Shown here piece by piece: positions 24,693-32,548 of a stretch of 64,000 nt of DNA (position 1 is the stretch's first letter; each line of letters starts with the position of its first letter). Where the stretch lies: positions 924,952 to 988,951 of the forward strand of contig NZ_BMNE01000003.1 in assembly GCF_014646295.1 (NCBI RefSeq), written 5' to 3'. Below the pieces are notes generated by a model. It was not told where the DNA came from, did not search any database, and saw only the letters and a list, made by a program, of their open reading frames with translations. The translations under genes and the position numbers were made by a program. This DNA is from Nocardia rhizosphaerihabitans. Its GTDB lineage: Bacteria; Actinomycetota; Actinomycetes; Mycobacteriales; Mycobacteriaceae.

Positions 24693-25508
24693 CTATGTCG
24701 CCGGTGAGTGATCATCAATAGTTGCTGAGCGCTGCAGCCGGAGCCAGTCGAACCACTGCGCCATACCGTCACCGCTGGTCACCGACAGTGGCAGGACCTG
24801 CGCGTGCGGGTTGATCACAGTCGCGTACTCCCGGCATTTATCCAGGTCGAAGTCGACATAGGGCAGCAGGTCGATCTTGTTGACGAGGACCAGGGACGCC
24901 GCGGCGAACATGTGCGGATACTTCAGCGGCTTGTCGGTGCCCTCGGTCACCGAGATAACCACGACTTTGCCGCGCTCGCCGAGGTCGAACAATGCCGGGC
25001 ATACCAGGTTGCCGACGTTCTCGACGAACAGCAGCGTGCCGGGCTCGGGGTCCAGTGACTCGAGCGCACGGAAGGTCATGTCGGCGTCGAGGTGACAGCC
25101 GGCGCCGGTATTGATCTGCACGACCCGGCAGCCCGTCGCCCCGATCCGCTCGGCGTCGAGCAAGGTCGCCTGGTCGCCCTCGATCACCGCGATCGGCTGC
25201 TCGGTGAACTCGCGGATCGTGCGTTCGAGCAGCGTGGTCTTGCCCGCACCGGGTGAGCTGGTCATGTTCAGCGCCAGGATGTCGCGGGCGGCGAGCCAGT
25301 CACGGTTGCGCTGGGCCAATAGGTCGTTCTTGGCCAGGACCTTCTGTTCGAGGGTGATGGTCTCGGTCACCGGCAGGTGTACGTGATCGCCGCCGTGACC
25401 ATGGCTGTGCCGGTGCGGCTCGTGCTCGTGCTCGTGCTCGTACTCGTGCTCGTGCGGGAGGGTGATCACCGCGGCGGCGTCGTCGCCGCATCCACAGGTT
25501 GCGCACAT
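24693..25508 (-). CDS. hypB: Nickel-inserting GTPase HypB with His-rich N-terminus
   Basis: A 271-residue protein starting MCATCGCGDD (the CxxCGC nickel site), followed by a His/Glu-rich stretch of about 28 residues (HEHEYEHEHEHEPHRHSHGH) that can store nickel. The GTPase domain has the P-loop SSPGAGKTTLLE, EGDQATLLDAERI, NTGAGCHLDADM (metal-dependent dimer site), ENVGNLVCP and NKIDLLPYV. It delivers nickel to the large subunit with HypA. It begins 43 bp inside the end of hypA. Length is normal for the His-rich class. Confidence 0.97.
   Translation of the reverse strand: MCATCGCGDDAAAVITLPHEHEYEHEHEHEPHRHSHGHGGDHVHLPVTETITLEQKVLAKNDLLAQRNRDWLAARDILALNMTSSPGAGKTTLLERTIREFTEQPIAVIEGDQATLLDAERIGATGCRVVQINTGAGCHLDADMTFRALESLDPEPGTLLFVENVGNLVCPALFDLGERGKVVVISVTEGTDKPLKYPHMFAAASLVLVNKIDLLPYVDFDLDKCREYATVINPHAQVLPLSVTSGDGMAQWFDWLRLQRSATIDDHSPAT
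25418..25455. repeat. CTCGTG hexanucleotide repeat in hypB
   Basis: About six tandem copies of CTCGTG (one read as TACTCG) encode the alternating His-Glu run of HypB. A 6 bp unit keeps frame, so copy-number change would lengthen or shorten the nickel-storage stretch without disrupting the gene. Confidence 0.75.
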
Positions 25509-25840
25509 TCTCGGCTCACTTCCATCGAGCGGATTCGGAGTTCGTGCCCGGCTCTGATCTCGACATCGGCGCTGCCGCACTCGCACAGGGCGATCGGTTC
25601 GAGCACAGTGAACTCGGCGCCACAACTTCGGCAGGCCGCACGGCCGGGTACCGCGTCGATCTCGAGGCGCGCGCCCTCGGCGAGTGTTCCCTCGGCGGCG
25701 AGTTCGAAGCAGAACTGCATCGCCTCCGGAACGATCGCGCACAGCACGCCCACTTCCAGGAGCACGCTGTGCACCCGCGCTCCCGCCGCGTGTTCGCAGA
25801 CGGCGTCGATGACACTCTGGGTGATCGCCATTTCGTGCAT
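25466..25840 (-). CDS. hypA: Nickel chaperone HypA
   Basis: A 124-residue HypA/HybF protein. MHEMAITQSVIDAV carries the N-terminal nickel site (His2, Glu3); the zinc site is CRSCGAEFTV...ALCECGSADV at about residues 73-95. The usual length is about 115; the last ~15 residues (SRECAQPVDAATTPPR) are an extension that overlaps the first 43 bp of hypB in another frame, where it encodes the CxxC part of HypB. It hands nickel to HypB/large subunit. It lies 89 bp after the transporter ATPase gene. Confidence 0.95.
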   Translation of the reverse strand: MHEMAITQSVIDAVCEHAAGARVHSVLLEVGVLCAIVPEAMQFCFELAAEGTLAEGARLEIDAVPGRAACRSCGAEFTVLEPIALCECGSADVEIRAGHELRIRSMEVSRECAQPVDAATTPPR

Positions 25841-25929
25841 CGCAGTCTCGGTTCGTCGAGGGATGAACCCACCGATCAGGCTACTCCTCGGCAACCCGCC
25901 GACGCGATGGTCGAGCGGAGTACGAACGC

Positions 25930-26649
25930 TCAGCTGAGCCGGTGTTCGGCGAGCAGCGCGGCATCGCCGAGGATGTCCGCGGTGGGGCCGTTGGCGACGA
26001 CTTCGCCCGCGTCGAGAATGACGACCCGATCGCAGATCCGTTGCGCGTAGGGCAGATCGTGGGTCACCACGAGCATGGTGGTGGGCAGCGACAGCAGGAT
26101 CTCGGCCAGTTCGCGGCGGGCCAGCGGATCGAGGTTGGCAGCCGGTTCGTCGAGGACGAGAACCTCCGGCCGGCACGACAGCACCGTGGCCAGCGCGGCC
26201 CGGCGGCGTTCCCCGAGCGACAGGTGCGCCGGTGAGCGGCCGGCCCGATCGGTCATCCCCACCGCGTCGAGCGCCTCGCGCACGCGTTCGGCGAGGGCCT
26301 CGCCGCGGACACCGAAGTTGGCGGGCCCGAACGCGACGTCCTGTTCCACGGTCGGCATGAACAGCTGGTCGTCGGGGTCCTGGAACACCACCCCGACCCG
26401 TTGCCGGATGGCGCGGACACTGTCGCGGTCCAGCCGCACACCGCCGATGTGCACCTCCCCCGAGGTGGCGGTGAGCACCCCGTTCAGGTGCAGCATCAGC
26501 GTGGACTTGCCTGCTCCGTTGGGCCCGAGGACACCCACCCGCTCCCCCGGTGCGATCTGCAGATTCACCCCGTTCAGCGCGCCGGTCCCGTCGGGATAGG
26601 CGAAGGCCAGGTCGACCACACGCACCGCCGGGGTCGTCGGTTCGGTCAC
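25930..26649 (-). CDS. nikO: Nickel/cobalt ECF transporter ATPase (NikO/CbiO)
   Basis: A 239-residue ABC ATPase from GTG 26649, overlapping the permease gene stop by 4 bp. Walker A GPNGAGKSTLMLHLNG, Q-loop region VVFQDPDDQLFMPTVEQDVAFGPANFG (the DPDDQLF signature of cobalt/nickel ECF ATPases), signature LSLGERRRAALA, Walker B VLVLDEPAANLDP and switch HD. It energises uptake of the nickel needed by the neighbouring hydrogenase. The longer upstream frame is a shadow. Confidence 0.93.
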   Translation of the reverse strand: MTEPTTPAVRVVDLAFAYPDGTGALNGVNLQIAPGERVGVLGPNGAGKSTLMLHLNGVLTATSGEVHIGGVRLDRDSVRAIRQRVGVVFQDPDDQLFMPTVEQDVAFGPANFGVRGEALAERVREALDAVGMTDRAGRSPAHLSLGERRRAALATVLSCRPEVLVLDEPAANLDPLARRELAEILLSLPTTMLVVTHDLPYAQRICDRVVILDAGEVVANGPTADILGDAALLAEHRLS

Positions 26650-27407
26650 CGCACCATCCAAGCACCGGCGCAGACAGCGATCGCGGCGGCCGCCGGTAGG
26701 CAGCCGAGCAGCCATTGCCTGCGGGTGGCAGGCGGGGTGCCGACATCGGGTACGGCGCCGACGAATCCGCGCGACAGCATCGCCAGGTGAACCCGTTCGC
26801 CGCGTTCGTAGGACCGCAGGAACAGGGTGCCGGCGCCGCGTGCGGTCGCACCGGCTTGGCGCAGTGTGCGCGGGTCGTCGCCGCGCGAGATCCGCGCCAG
26901 CCGCATTCGCGCCGCCTCGGCCACCAGCACGTCGACATAGCGCAGCATCAGCACCACGATCATGACGATCGTGCCCGGCACGCGGAGCCGCGTCAGCCCT
27001 TCGGGCAGGGAGCGCACGCTCGTCGTCGCGGCCAAGGTCAGTGAGATACCCACGCCGATAGTGCCTTTCGCGATGATCCCCCACGCGGCGTAGAGGCCGG
27101 TCACCGACAGCGACAGCCCGAGGACCTCGGTGCGGGGTTCCCCGGCGGCGAAGGGCAGCAGGATCGCCAGCACGACGAACGGCAACTCGATGAGCAGGCG
27201 TGGCGCAATCCAGCGCAACGGGATTCTCCACCACCGCCACAGCGCGACCAAGCCCAAGGCATAGCAGCCGAACGGCCACAACAACTCCCGCGGTGTCGCC
27301 ACGACCGCGAACACCGCGACCACCGCACAGACGATCTTCACCTCGGCCGGCGCCCGATGCGCCGGTGAACTCCCTGCCAGATACAGCCGGTGGACCGGGC
27401 CGCTCAC
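26646..27407 (-). CDS. nikQ: Nickel/cobalt ECF transporter T component (NikQ/CbiQ)
   Basis: A 253-residue integral membrane protein with about five to six helices (for example VVAVFAVVATPRELLWPFGCYALGLVALW and LIELPFVVLAILLPF). The coupling motifs to the ATPase are visible as ARMRLARISRGDD and the later SYERGERVHLAMLSRGF, corresponding to the two Ala-Arg-Gly-type motifs of ECF T proteins. Starts 1 bp after the nikMN stop, overlaps nikO by 4 bp. Confidence 0.9.
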   Translation of the reverse strand: MSGPVHRLYLAGSSPAHRAPAEVKIVCAVVAVFAVVATPRELLWPFGCYALGLVALWRWWRIPLRWIAPRLLIELPFVVLAILLPFAAGEPRTEVLGLSLSVTGLYAAWGIIAKGTIGVGISLTLAATTSVRSLPEGLTRLRVPGTIVMIVVLMLRYVDVLVAEAARMRLARISRGDDPRTLRQAGATARGAGTLFLRSYERGERVHLAMLSRGFVGAVPDVGTPPATRRQWLLGCLPAAAAIAVCAGAWMVR

Positions 27408-28484
27408 CTACTCCGGCTCCGCATCCGACCGCGCCGCGACCTCACCCGCACGGGCCGCCGGGCGCGTTGCGCTTCGCCCGATCCGGATCGTGCGGACCAC
27501 GGCGAACAGCACGGCGAAGGCGGCCGCGACACCGACGATGCCCGCCAGACCGGCCAGATCGCTGTTGCCGCCGATCGCGTAGTCCGCCAGCGGTGAACCG
27601 GCGAACCGGTGTTCCTCGGCGCTCTGGGCGATGCACTCACCATGCAGTTCCTCGGTGCCATTCACCTCGACCATGGTGCACCCGCGCTGGGTGGTGGCGT
27701 CGAGCCCGTCGGGCTGTGAACTCGCGGCATAGGACAGCACGCCCGCGACGAGCACCGCGGCCGCGGCGAACGCCCACAGGAAACCGGTGAACGACACCCG
27801 CGCGCGAGCGGGAGATGCTGCGGCGGATACTGATTCCGCCGCACGCAGCACGTAGACCAGGTCCGGTCGTGCGTTCACCACCGCCACCACGGTGATCGCG
27901 GTGATGATGCCTTCACCGATCCCGATCAGCGTGTGGGTGACGAACATGTACCCCGCGACCGCCCCGACCGTCGAACCGGCGGCCCCGCCGATCGCGTACT
28001 CGACGACGAAACCCAGGGCGGCACACAGGGTTCCGATAAGCGCGGCGACGAATGCCACAACACCCATCCCCGTGTCGCTCCGCCTGCGGAGCAGCACTAT
28101 CCCGGCCCGGGCGACGAAGTATCCCGCACCGACACCGATCAGGGCCATGTTCGTGATGTTGGTGCCGAGTGCGGTCAGCCCGCCGTCGGCGAACAGCAGC
28201 GCCTGGACGACCAGCACGATCGCCACGCACAACGCCCCGAGGTAGGGCCCGACCAGAATGGCGGCCAGCGCCCCGCCCAGCAGGTGCCCACTCACACCGG
28301 GCAGGATCGGGAAGTTCACCATCTGCACCGCGAAGATGAACGCGGCCACCAGCCCGGCCATCGGCGCCGCGCGCTCATCGAGTTCAGCCCGCGCTCGCCA
28401 GCCCGCGAACCCGAGCCCCACTGCCGCGATCCCCGCGAAGATCAGCGACGTCGGCGCATCGACGATCCCGTCGCTCATGTGCAT
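27408..28484 (-). CDS. nikM: Nickel ECF substrate-binding protein NikMN fusion (CbiM + PDGLE)
   Basis: A 358-residue membrane protein. The first ~215 residues are CbiM/NikM (MHMSDGIVDAPTSLIFAG, GVSGHLLGGALAAILVGPYLG). I chose ATG 28484 because His2 after the initiator Met is the known metal ligand of this family; an in-frame GTG 21 bp upstream is possible. The C-terminal ~100 residues are the second component: a helix, SSQPDGLDATTQRG, a Cys-bearing loop, then AGSPLADYAIGGNSD and a final helix, as in NikN/PDGLE. Proximity to hypAB argues for nickel over cobalt. Confidence 0.9.
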   Translation of the reverse strand: MHMSDGIVDAPTSLIFAGIAAVGLGFAGWRARAELDERAAPMAGLVAAFIFAVQMVNFPILPGVSGHLLGGALAAILVGPYLGALCVAIVLVVQALLFADGGLTALGTNITNMALIGVGAGYFVARAGIVLLRRRSDTGMGVVAFVAALIGTLCAALGFVVEYAIGGAAGSTVGAVAGYMFVTHTLIGIGEGIITAITVVAVVNARPDLVYVLRAAESVSAAASPARARVSFTGFLWAFAAAAVLVAGVLSYAASSQPDGLDATTQRGCTMVEVNGTEELHGECIAQSAEEHRFAGSPLADYAIGGNSDLAGLAGIVGVAAAFAVLFAVVRTIRIGRSATRPAARAGEVAARSDAEPE

Positions 28485-28521
28485 TGCCACGGTGCTGCCG
28501 TTCACCTCTCAGAACACTACG

Positions 28522-28553
28522 CCCTTTATCTGTCCATGTGAACAGATAAAGGG
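28522..28553. promoter_or_regulatory. Perfect 12 bp inverted repeat upstream of nickel transporter
   Basis: CCCTTTATCTGT at 28522-28533 is mirrored by ACAGATAAAGGG at 28542-28553 with an 8-base spacer. It is AT-richer than its surroundings, 38 bp upstream of the nikMN start, and between divergent genes. Its size and symmetry suit a metal regulator operator (NikR- or Fur-family-like). The regulator is not encoded in this window. Confidence 0.7.
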
Positions 28554-28613
28554 ATGTCCGACCGCGACGTCGGCTTGGATGCGACCGGGGTGCGATGCGA
28601 TTAGACTCCGGTG

Positions 28614-29012
28614 ATGGAGCGCCGCAGCGAAGCCGCGCGCAGCCGTGGTGGACGTGATCGCCGGTCGCCCTTCGACCGGTTCGTCGAGCAGGCCGAGCTG
28701 CGCGTGAGTCAGGCTCCGTTCTTCTTCCTCTGCGCCGGAATCGTCGCCGCGTGGCTGATCAGTTTGCCGTGGTGGACGGATCTCAAAACCTGGCAGGTTG
28801 CCATCCACACTGTTGCGAGCGTCTTCACCCTGCTGTTGGTGGTGCTGCTCGAAAACGCCGGCCGCCGCGCGAGCGAGTCCGCGCAGGAGAAACTCAATGT
28901 CATCGCCGACGCGTTGGCCGCACTGCTGACTTCCTCCGCGTCCAGCGATCCCGAACTCCGAGCTGCCGCGGATCGGCTGCGAGAAGCCGTCGGGCTCGAA
29001 GAGCGCCAGTGA
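28614..29012 (+). CDS. Low-affinity iron permease family protein
   Basis: A 132-residue membrane protein (GTG 28611 or ATG 28614; a TAGACT -10-like box directly upstream suggests a leaderless transcript). Motifs FDRFVEQAELRVSQAPFFFL, then WQVAIHTVASVFTLLLVVLLENAGRRASE and QEKLNVIADALAALL match the Fe_permease family, with two transmembrane helices. The actual transported ion in bacteria is unproven. It is divergent from the nickel transporter; the shared region with the inverted repeat could co-regulate both. Confidence 0.75.
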   Translation: MERRSEAARSRGGRDRRSPFDRFVEQAELRVSQAPFFFLCAGIVAAWLISLPWWTDLKTWQVAIHTVASVFTLLLVVLLENAGRRASESAQEKLNVIADALAALLTSSASSDPELRAAADRLREAVGLEERQ

Positions 29013-29014
29013 CC

Positions 29015-29055
29015 AGATCACTCCAGCCCGAAACATGTTCGGGCTGGAGTGATCT
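29015..29055. terminator. Perfect 18 bp stem between convergent genes
   Basis: Left arm 29015-29032 and right arm 29038-29055 are perfectly complementary with a 5-base loop (ACATG). It starts 2 bp after the permease stop and precedes the gnd stop on the opposite strand, so it can terminate both. Confidence 0.85.
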
Positions 29056-29122
29056 CCTGTCTGTCGACCGAAGCCGCGGACTACCTCGATGACACAGGCA
29101 ACGCCGGCCGCCGAGGTGGAGC

Positions 29123-30568
29123 TCAGTCCGCGGCCACCTCGCTGCGGTCCCCGCTCCACAGCGTGTGGAATTTGCCCTCGGCATCGATGCGCTCGTAGGT
29201 ATGTGCGCCGAAGAAATCGCGCTGGCCCTGGGTCAGCGCGGCAGGCAGGCGCTCTGCGCGCAGTGCGTCGTAGTAGGACAGCGAGGACGCGAACGCCGGG
29301 ACCGGGATCCCGAGCAGGGTGGCGGTGGACACCACGCGCCGCCAGCTATCGATCGCGGTCTCGATCGCCTCACGGAAGTAGGGGGCGAGGATCAAGCTCG
29401 GCAGGGTGGGGTCCTGCTCGTAGGCTTCCTTGATCCGGTTCAGGAACCGAGCCCGGATGATGCAGCCGCCGCGCCAGATCGTCGCCAGATCGCCGGGGTG
29501 CAGATCCCAGCCGTACTCGGTGCTGCCCGCGGCGATCTGGTCGAAGCCCTGTGCGTAGGCGACGACCTTGGACGCGTAGAGCGCCTGCCGGATGTCCTCG
29601 GTGAACTGCTCGACATCGGTGGGCTTGTCGGCGAGTGCGCCCGAGGCGAGACCCACCGCGGCTTTGCGCTGGGCGCGGGAACCGGACAGCGCCCTGGCGA
29701 AGACCGCCTCCGCGATGCCGGTCACCGGCACACCGAGATCGAGCGCGGACTTGACCGTCCAGCGGCCGGTGCCCTTCTGTTCGGCCGCGTCGACGATGAC
29801 GTCGACCAGCGGCTTGCCGGTCTTCGCGTCGATCTGCGCGAGCACCTCGGCGGTGATCTCGACCAGGTAGCTCTCCAGGTCCCCGGAGTTCCACTGCGTG
29901 AACACATCCGCGATCTGCCCGGCGTCGAAACCGAGCGCGTCCCGGAACAGGTGGTAGGCCTCGCCGATCAGCTGCATGTCGGCGTATTCGATGCCGTTGT
30001 GCACCATCTTGACGAAGTGCCCGGAACCGTCGGGGCCGATGTGGGTGCAGCACGGTGTGCCGTCGACCTGCGCCGCGATCGACTCCAGCAACGGGCCGAG
30101 CGACTCGTAGGACTCCTTCGGTCCACCCGGCATGATCGCGGGACCGTTGAGCGCGCCCTCCTCGCCACCGGAGATGCCCGCCCCGACGAAGTTCAGGCCG
30201 CGCTCGCGCAATGCGGCCTCGCGACGGATGGTGTCGGTGTAGAGGGCATTGCCGCCGTCGATGATGATGTCGCCCGGCTCCATCACGGCGGCGAGCTCCT
30301 CGATGACGGTATCGGTCGCGTCGCCCGCCTTGACCATGATCAGTACTCGCCGCGGCTTCTCCAGCGCGGCGACGAACTCCTCGACGGTCTCGGTGCGGAC
30401 GAAATCGCCGTCACCGCCGTGCTCGGCCAGCAGCGCGTCGGTCTTGGCCACGGAACGGTTGTGCAGCGCGACGGTGTAGCCGTGCCTGGCGAAGTTGCGG
30501 GCGATGTTGCTGCCCATCACGGCCAGGCCGGTGACACCGATGTGTGCACGCGCGGTAGAGGTCGACAT
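29123..30568 (-). CDS. gnd: 6-phosphogluconate dehydrogenase, NADP-dependent decarboxylating
   Basis: A 481-residue enzyme of the oxidative pentose phosphate pathway making ribulose-5-phosphate, CO2 and NADPH. Rossmann motif GVTGLAVMGSNIARNFARHG near the start, cofactor residues HNRS, the family signature VGAGISGGEEGALNGPAIMPGG, catalytic KMVHNGIEYADMQLI, and the C-terminal QRDFFGAHTYERIDAEGKFH. Length fits the long (about 470-480) form. Part of its 3' end recurs as a relic at 10184-10233. Single-gene unit with a terminator downstream. Confidence 0.97.
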   Translation of the reverse strand: MSTSTARAHIGVTGLAVMGSNIARNFARHGYTVALHNRSVAKTDALLAEHGGDGDFVRTETVEEFVAALEKPRRVLIMVKAGDATDTVIEELAAVMEPGDIIIDGGNALYTDTIRREAALRERGLNFVGAGISGGEEGALNGPAIMPGGPKESYESLGPLLESIAAQVDGTPCCTHIGPDGSGHFVKMVHNGIEYADMQLIGEAYHLFRDALGFDAGQIADVFTQWNSGDLESYLVEITAEVLAQIDAKTGKPLVDVIVDAAEQKGTGRWTVKSALDLGVPVTGIAEAVFARALSGSRAQRKAAVGLASGALADKPTDVEQFTEDIRQALYASKVVAYAQGFDQIAAGSTEYGWDLHPGDLATIWRGGCIIRARFLNRIKEAYEQDPTLPSLILAPYFREAIETAIDSWRRVVSTATLLGIPVPAFASSLSYYDALRAERLPAALTQGQRDFFGAHTYERIDAEGKFHTLWSGDRSEVAAD

Positions 30569-30740
30569 TGATCAGCTCTCTTCGATCGGCGGGTCCGACG
30601 GGTGCGGAAGACGGCTTCCTTGGCAGCCAAGTTACTGGGTGCCGATCCGCGGCCGAACACTTACCACCGTGACCGGGGCTCCGCACGGAACCGGGCGTCG
30701 TCCGCGTGTCGGCGGTCGCTGCTAGTGTCGGTCGAGTTCT

Positions 30741-30816
30741 GACACGGGGTGTCTCGCGACCGCGAGGCTGAGAACAGACCCGCTGAACCTGTTCAGGTAA
30801 TGCTGACGAAGGGATG
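30741..30816 (+). ncRNA. TPP riboswitch (THI element)
   Basis: The thi-box core is clear: GGGGTG near 30745, GGCTGAGAACAGACCCGCTGAACCTG, then TCAGGTAATGCTGACGAAGGGA ending at 30813. These are the conserved P2/P3/P4/P5 junction sequences that bind thiamine pyrophosphate. It ends a few bases before the tenA GTG at 30822, so it probably hides the ribosome site when TPP is abundant. Confidence 0.95.
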
Positions 30817-30821
30817 TCACG

Positions 30822-31529
30822 GTGTTGCGCGCCCACACCACAAATACCGGCCTGTTCACCGATCAACTCTGGGACCGGACCAAAGTCCTGCGGAGTGCGA
30901 TCGACGACCTGGAATTCCTGCGGCACCTCGGCGAGGGCACATTGCCGCTCGAGGTGTTCCGCACCTACATCGAGCAGGATTCGCTGTATCTCACCGGGTA
31001 CTCGAAGGCGCTGGCGATTCTCGCCGCCAAGTCGCCGGACCCGCAGACCGCGGCCTTCTGGGCGACCTCGTCCGCGAACGCCGCCGCTGTCGAGTCGGCC
31101 ATGCACGACCAACTGCTCACCGGTGGAGCGCTGCCCCCGCAGCAGGGTGAGCCGGAGCATTCGCAGACCTGCCTGGCCTATGTCTCGTACCTGATCGCCG
31201 CCGCCGCGACCGACTCCTACGCCGTCGCCGCGGCGGCCGCGCTGCCCTGCTTCTGGATCTACGCCGAAGTGGGACGCGACCTGGCCGAGAGCGCCGCGAA
31301 GGTGATCGCGGCGGACCCCGCCCACCCGTATGCCCAGTGGGTCGCCACCTACGGCGCGGCGGAGTTCCAGCAGGCCGCGGCCACGGCTCGATCGCTGGTC
31401 GACGCCGCCGCCGAGTCGGCGACCGAGCAGGAGCGGGCGGCGATGGAGAAGGCATTCGTCCTCGCCGTGCGCTACGAGTTGATGTTCTGGGACACCGCCC
31501 TGCATCCGCAGCCCTGGCCTGCCGCATGA
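30822..31529 (+). CDS. tenA: Aminopyrimidine aminohydrolase / thiaminase II TenA
   Basis: A 235-residue all-helical TenA protein that hydrolyses aminopyrimidine products of thiamine decay to HMP for salvage. The C-F-W-I-Y stretch (LPCFWIYAEVG) has the Cys and, four residues later, Tyr that match B. subtilis TenA Cys135 and Tyr139. Other family blocks are FRTYIEQDSLYLTGYSKALA and ERAAMEKAFVLAVRYELMFWD with the catalytic Glu. Directly under the TPP riboswitch, GTG start, and ATGA overlap with thiY. Confidence 0.95.
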   Translation: MLRAHTTNTGLFTDQLWDRTKVLRSAIDDLEFLRHLGEGTLPLEVFRTYIEQDSLYLTGYSKALAILAAKSPDPQTAAFWATSSANAAAVESAMHDQLLTGGALPPQQGEPEHSQTCLAYVSYLIAAAATDSYAVAAAAALPCFWIYAEVGRDLAESAAKVIAADPAHPYAQWVATYGAAEFQQAAATARSLVDAAAESATEQERAAMEKAFVLAVRYELMFWDTALHPQPWPAA

Positions 31530-32548
31530 GCGGGCGTCTACGCCGCGCACTCGCGGTCATGGCAACCGTCGTCGCGACCCTGTCGCTGCTCACCGCCTGC
31601 GGTTCGGGCGGCGGCTCCGATCACACCATCCGGTTCGCGCTGGATTGGACGCCGAACACCAACCATGCCGGCCTCTACGTCGCGTTGCAGCGCGGCTACT
31701 TCGCCGACGCCGGTCTGGATGTGCAGGTCCTGCCGTACAACAACACCTCGGTCGACACGATGGTCGATGCCGGGAACGCGGAATTCGGGATCAGTACCCA
31801 CAATTCGTCGACCTTCGCCCGCGCGTCGGGTGCGCAGGTCAAGTCGGTGCTCGCCCCGCTGCAGCACTGGGCGACGGGCATCGGGGTGCGTGCCGATCGC
31901 GCCGACCTCGCGAGCCCGAAGAACCTCGACGGCAAGACCTACGCCGGTTTCGGCGACCCGGGCGAGCGAGAGGCACTCCAGCAGGTCATCCGCAACGACG
32001 GCGGCACCGGCGATTTCACCTCGGTGGTGCTCGGTTCGTCGGCGTACGAAGCGGTCTACTCCGGCAAGGCGGACTTCACCGTCTCGTATCTGGCGTGGGA
32101 GGGGATCGAGGCCGAACACCACGGCACCCCGATGCGGTACTTCCGGTACACCGACTTCGGTTTCCCGGACGCCTACGCGATCGTGATCGACGCCAACGAG
32201 GGCTGGCTGGCCGAGAACCCGGACCGCGCCGCGAAATTCGTGCAGGCGCTGCAACGTGGCTACCAGTTCGCCGCGGACAATCCGGACGCGGCGGCCCAGG
32301 ATCTCATCAATGCCAATCCGGGCTCGTTCACCGACGAGTCGCTGGTCTTCGAGAGCCAGCGCATGCTGGCCGCGCAGTTCATGAAGGATGCGCAGGGCAA
32401 CGTGGGCACCCAGACGGTGCAGCAGTGGTCGGCGAATTCCGGCTTCCTGTACCGGAGCGGTCTGCTGACCGGCCCCGATGGCAAGCCGCTGACCACCGAA
32501 CCCGACTGGTCGACCTATTTCACCAATGAGTACCTCGCCGACCGGTGA
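31526..32548 (+). CDS. thiY: Thiamine-pyrimidine ABC transporter substrate-binding lipoprotein
   Basis: A 340-residue NMT1/THI5-like protein starting at ATG 31526. The signal ends in LLTACGSGGG (lipobox, Cys at about 25). DWTPNTNHAGLYVALQRGYF and the PYNNTSVDTMVDAGNAEFGI binding-site pattern are diagnostic for ThiY-type binders of formylaminopyrimidine or HMP. Later blocks include KTYAGFGDPGEREAL and FRYTDFGFPDAYAIVID. It captures the pyrimidine outside the membrane for ThiX/ThiZ, encoded next. Read-through upstream of 31526 is tenA in another frame. Confidence 0.93.
   Translation: MSGRLRRALAVMATVVATLSLLTACGSGGGSDHTIRFALDWTPNTNHAGLYVALQRGYFADAGLDVQVLPYNNTSVDTMVDAGNAEFGISTHNSSTFARASGAQVKSVLAPLQHWATGIGVRADRADLASPKNLDGKTYAGFGDPGEREALQQVIRNDGGTGDFTSVVLGSSAYEAVYSGKADFTVSYLAWEGIEAEHHGTPMRYFRYTDFGFPDAYAIVIDANEGWLAENPDRAAKFVQALQRGYQFAADNPDAAAQDLINANPGSFTDESLVFESQRMLAAQFMKDAQGNVGTQTVQQWSANSGFLYRSGLLTGPDGKPLTTEPDWSTYFTNEYLADR

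Noticed and set aside
25381..25460. Repeat-like CTCGTG tract considered as CRISPR or satellite
   Set aside because: The 6 bp periodicity is explained by the His-Glu codons of HypB; no spacer structure.
29165..30571. 468-codon plus-strand frame opposite gnd
   Set aside because: Exact antisense shadow of the 6-phosphogluconate dehydrogenase gene.
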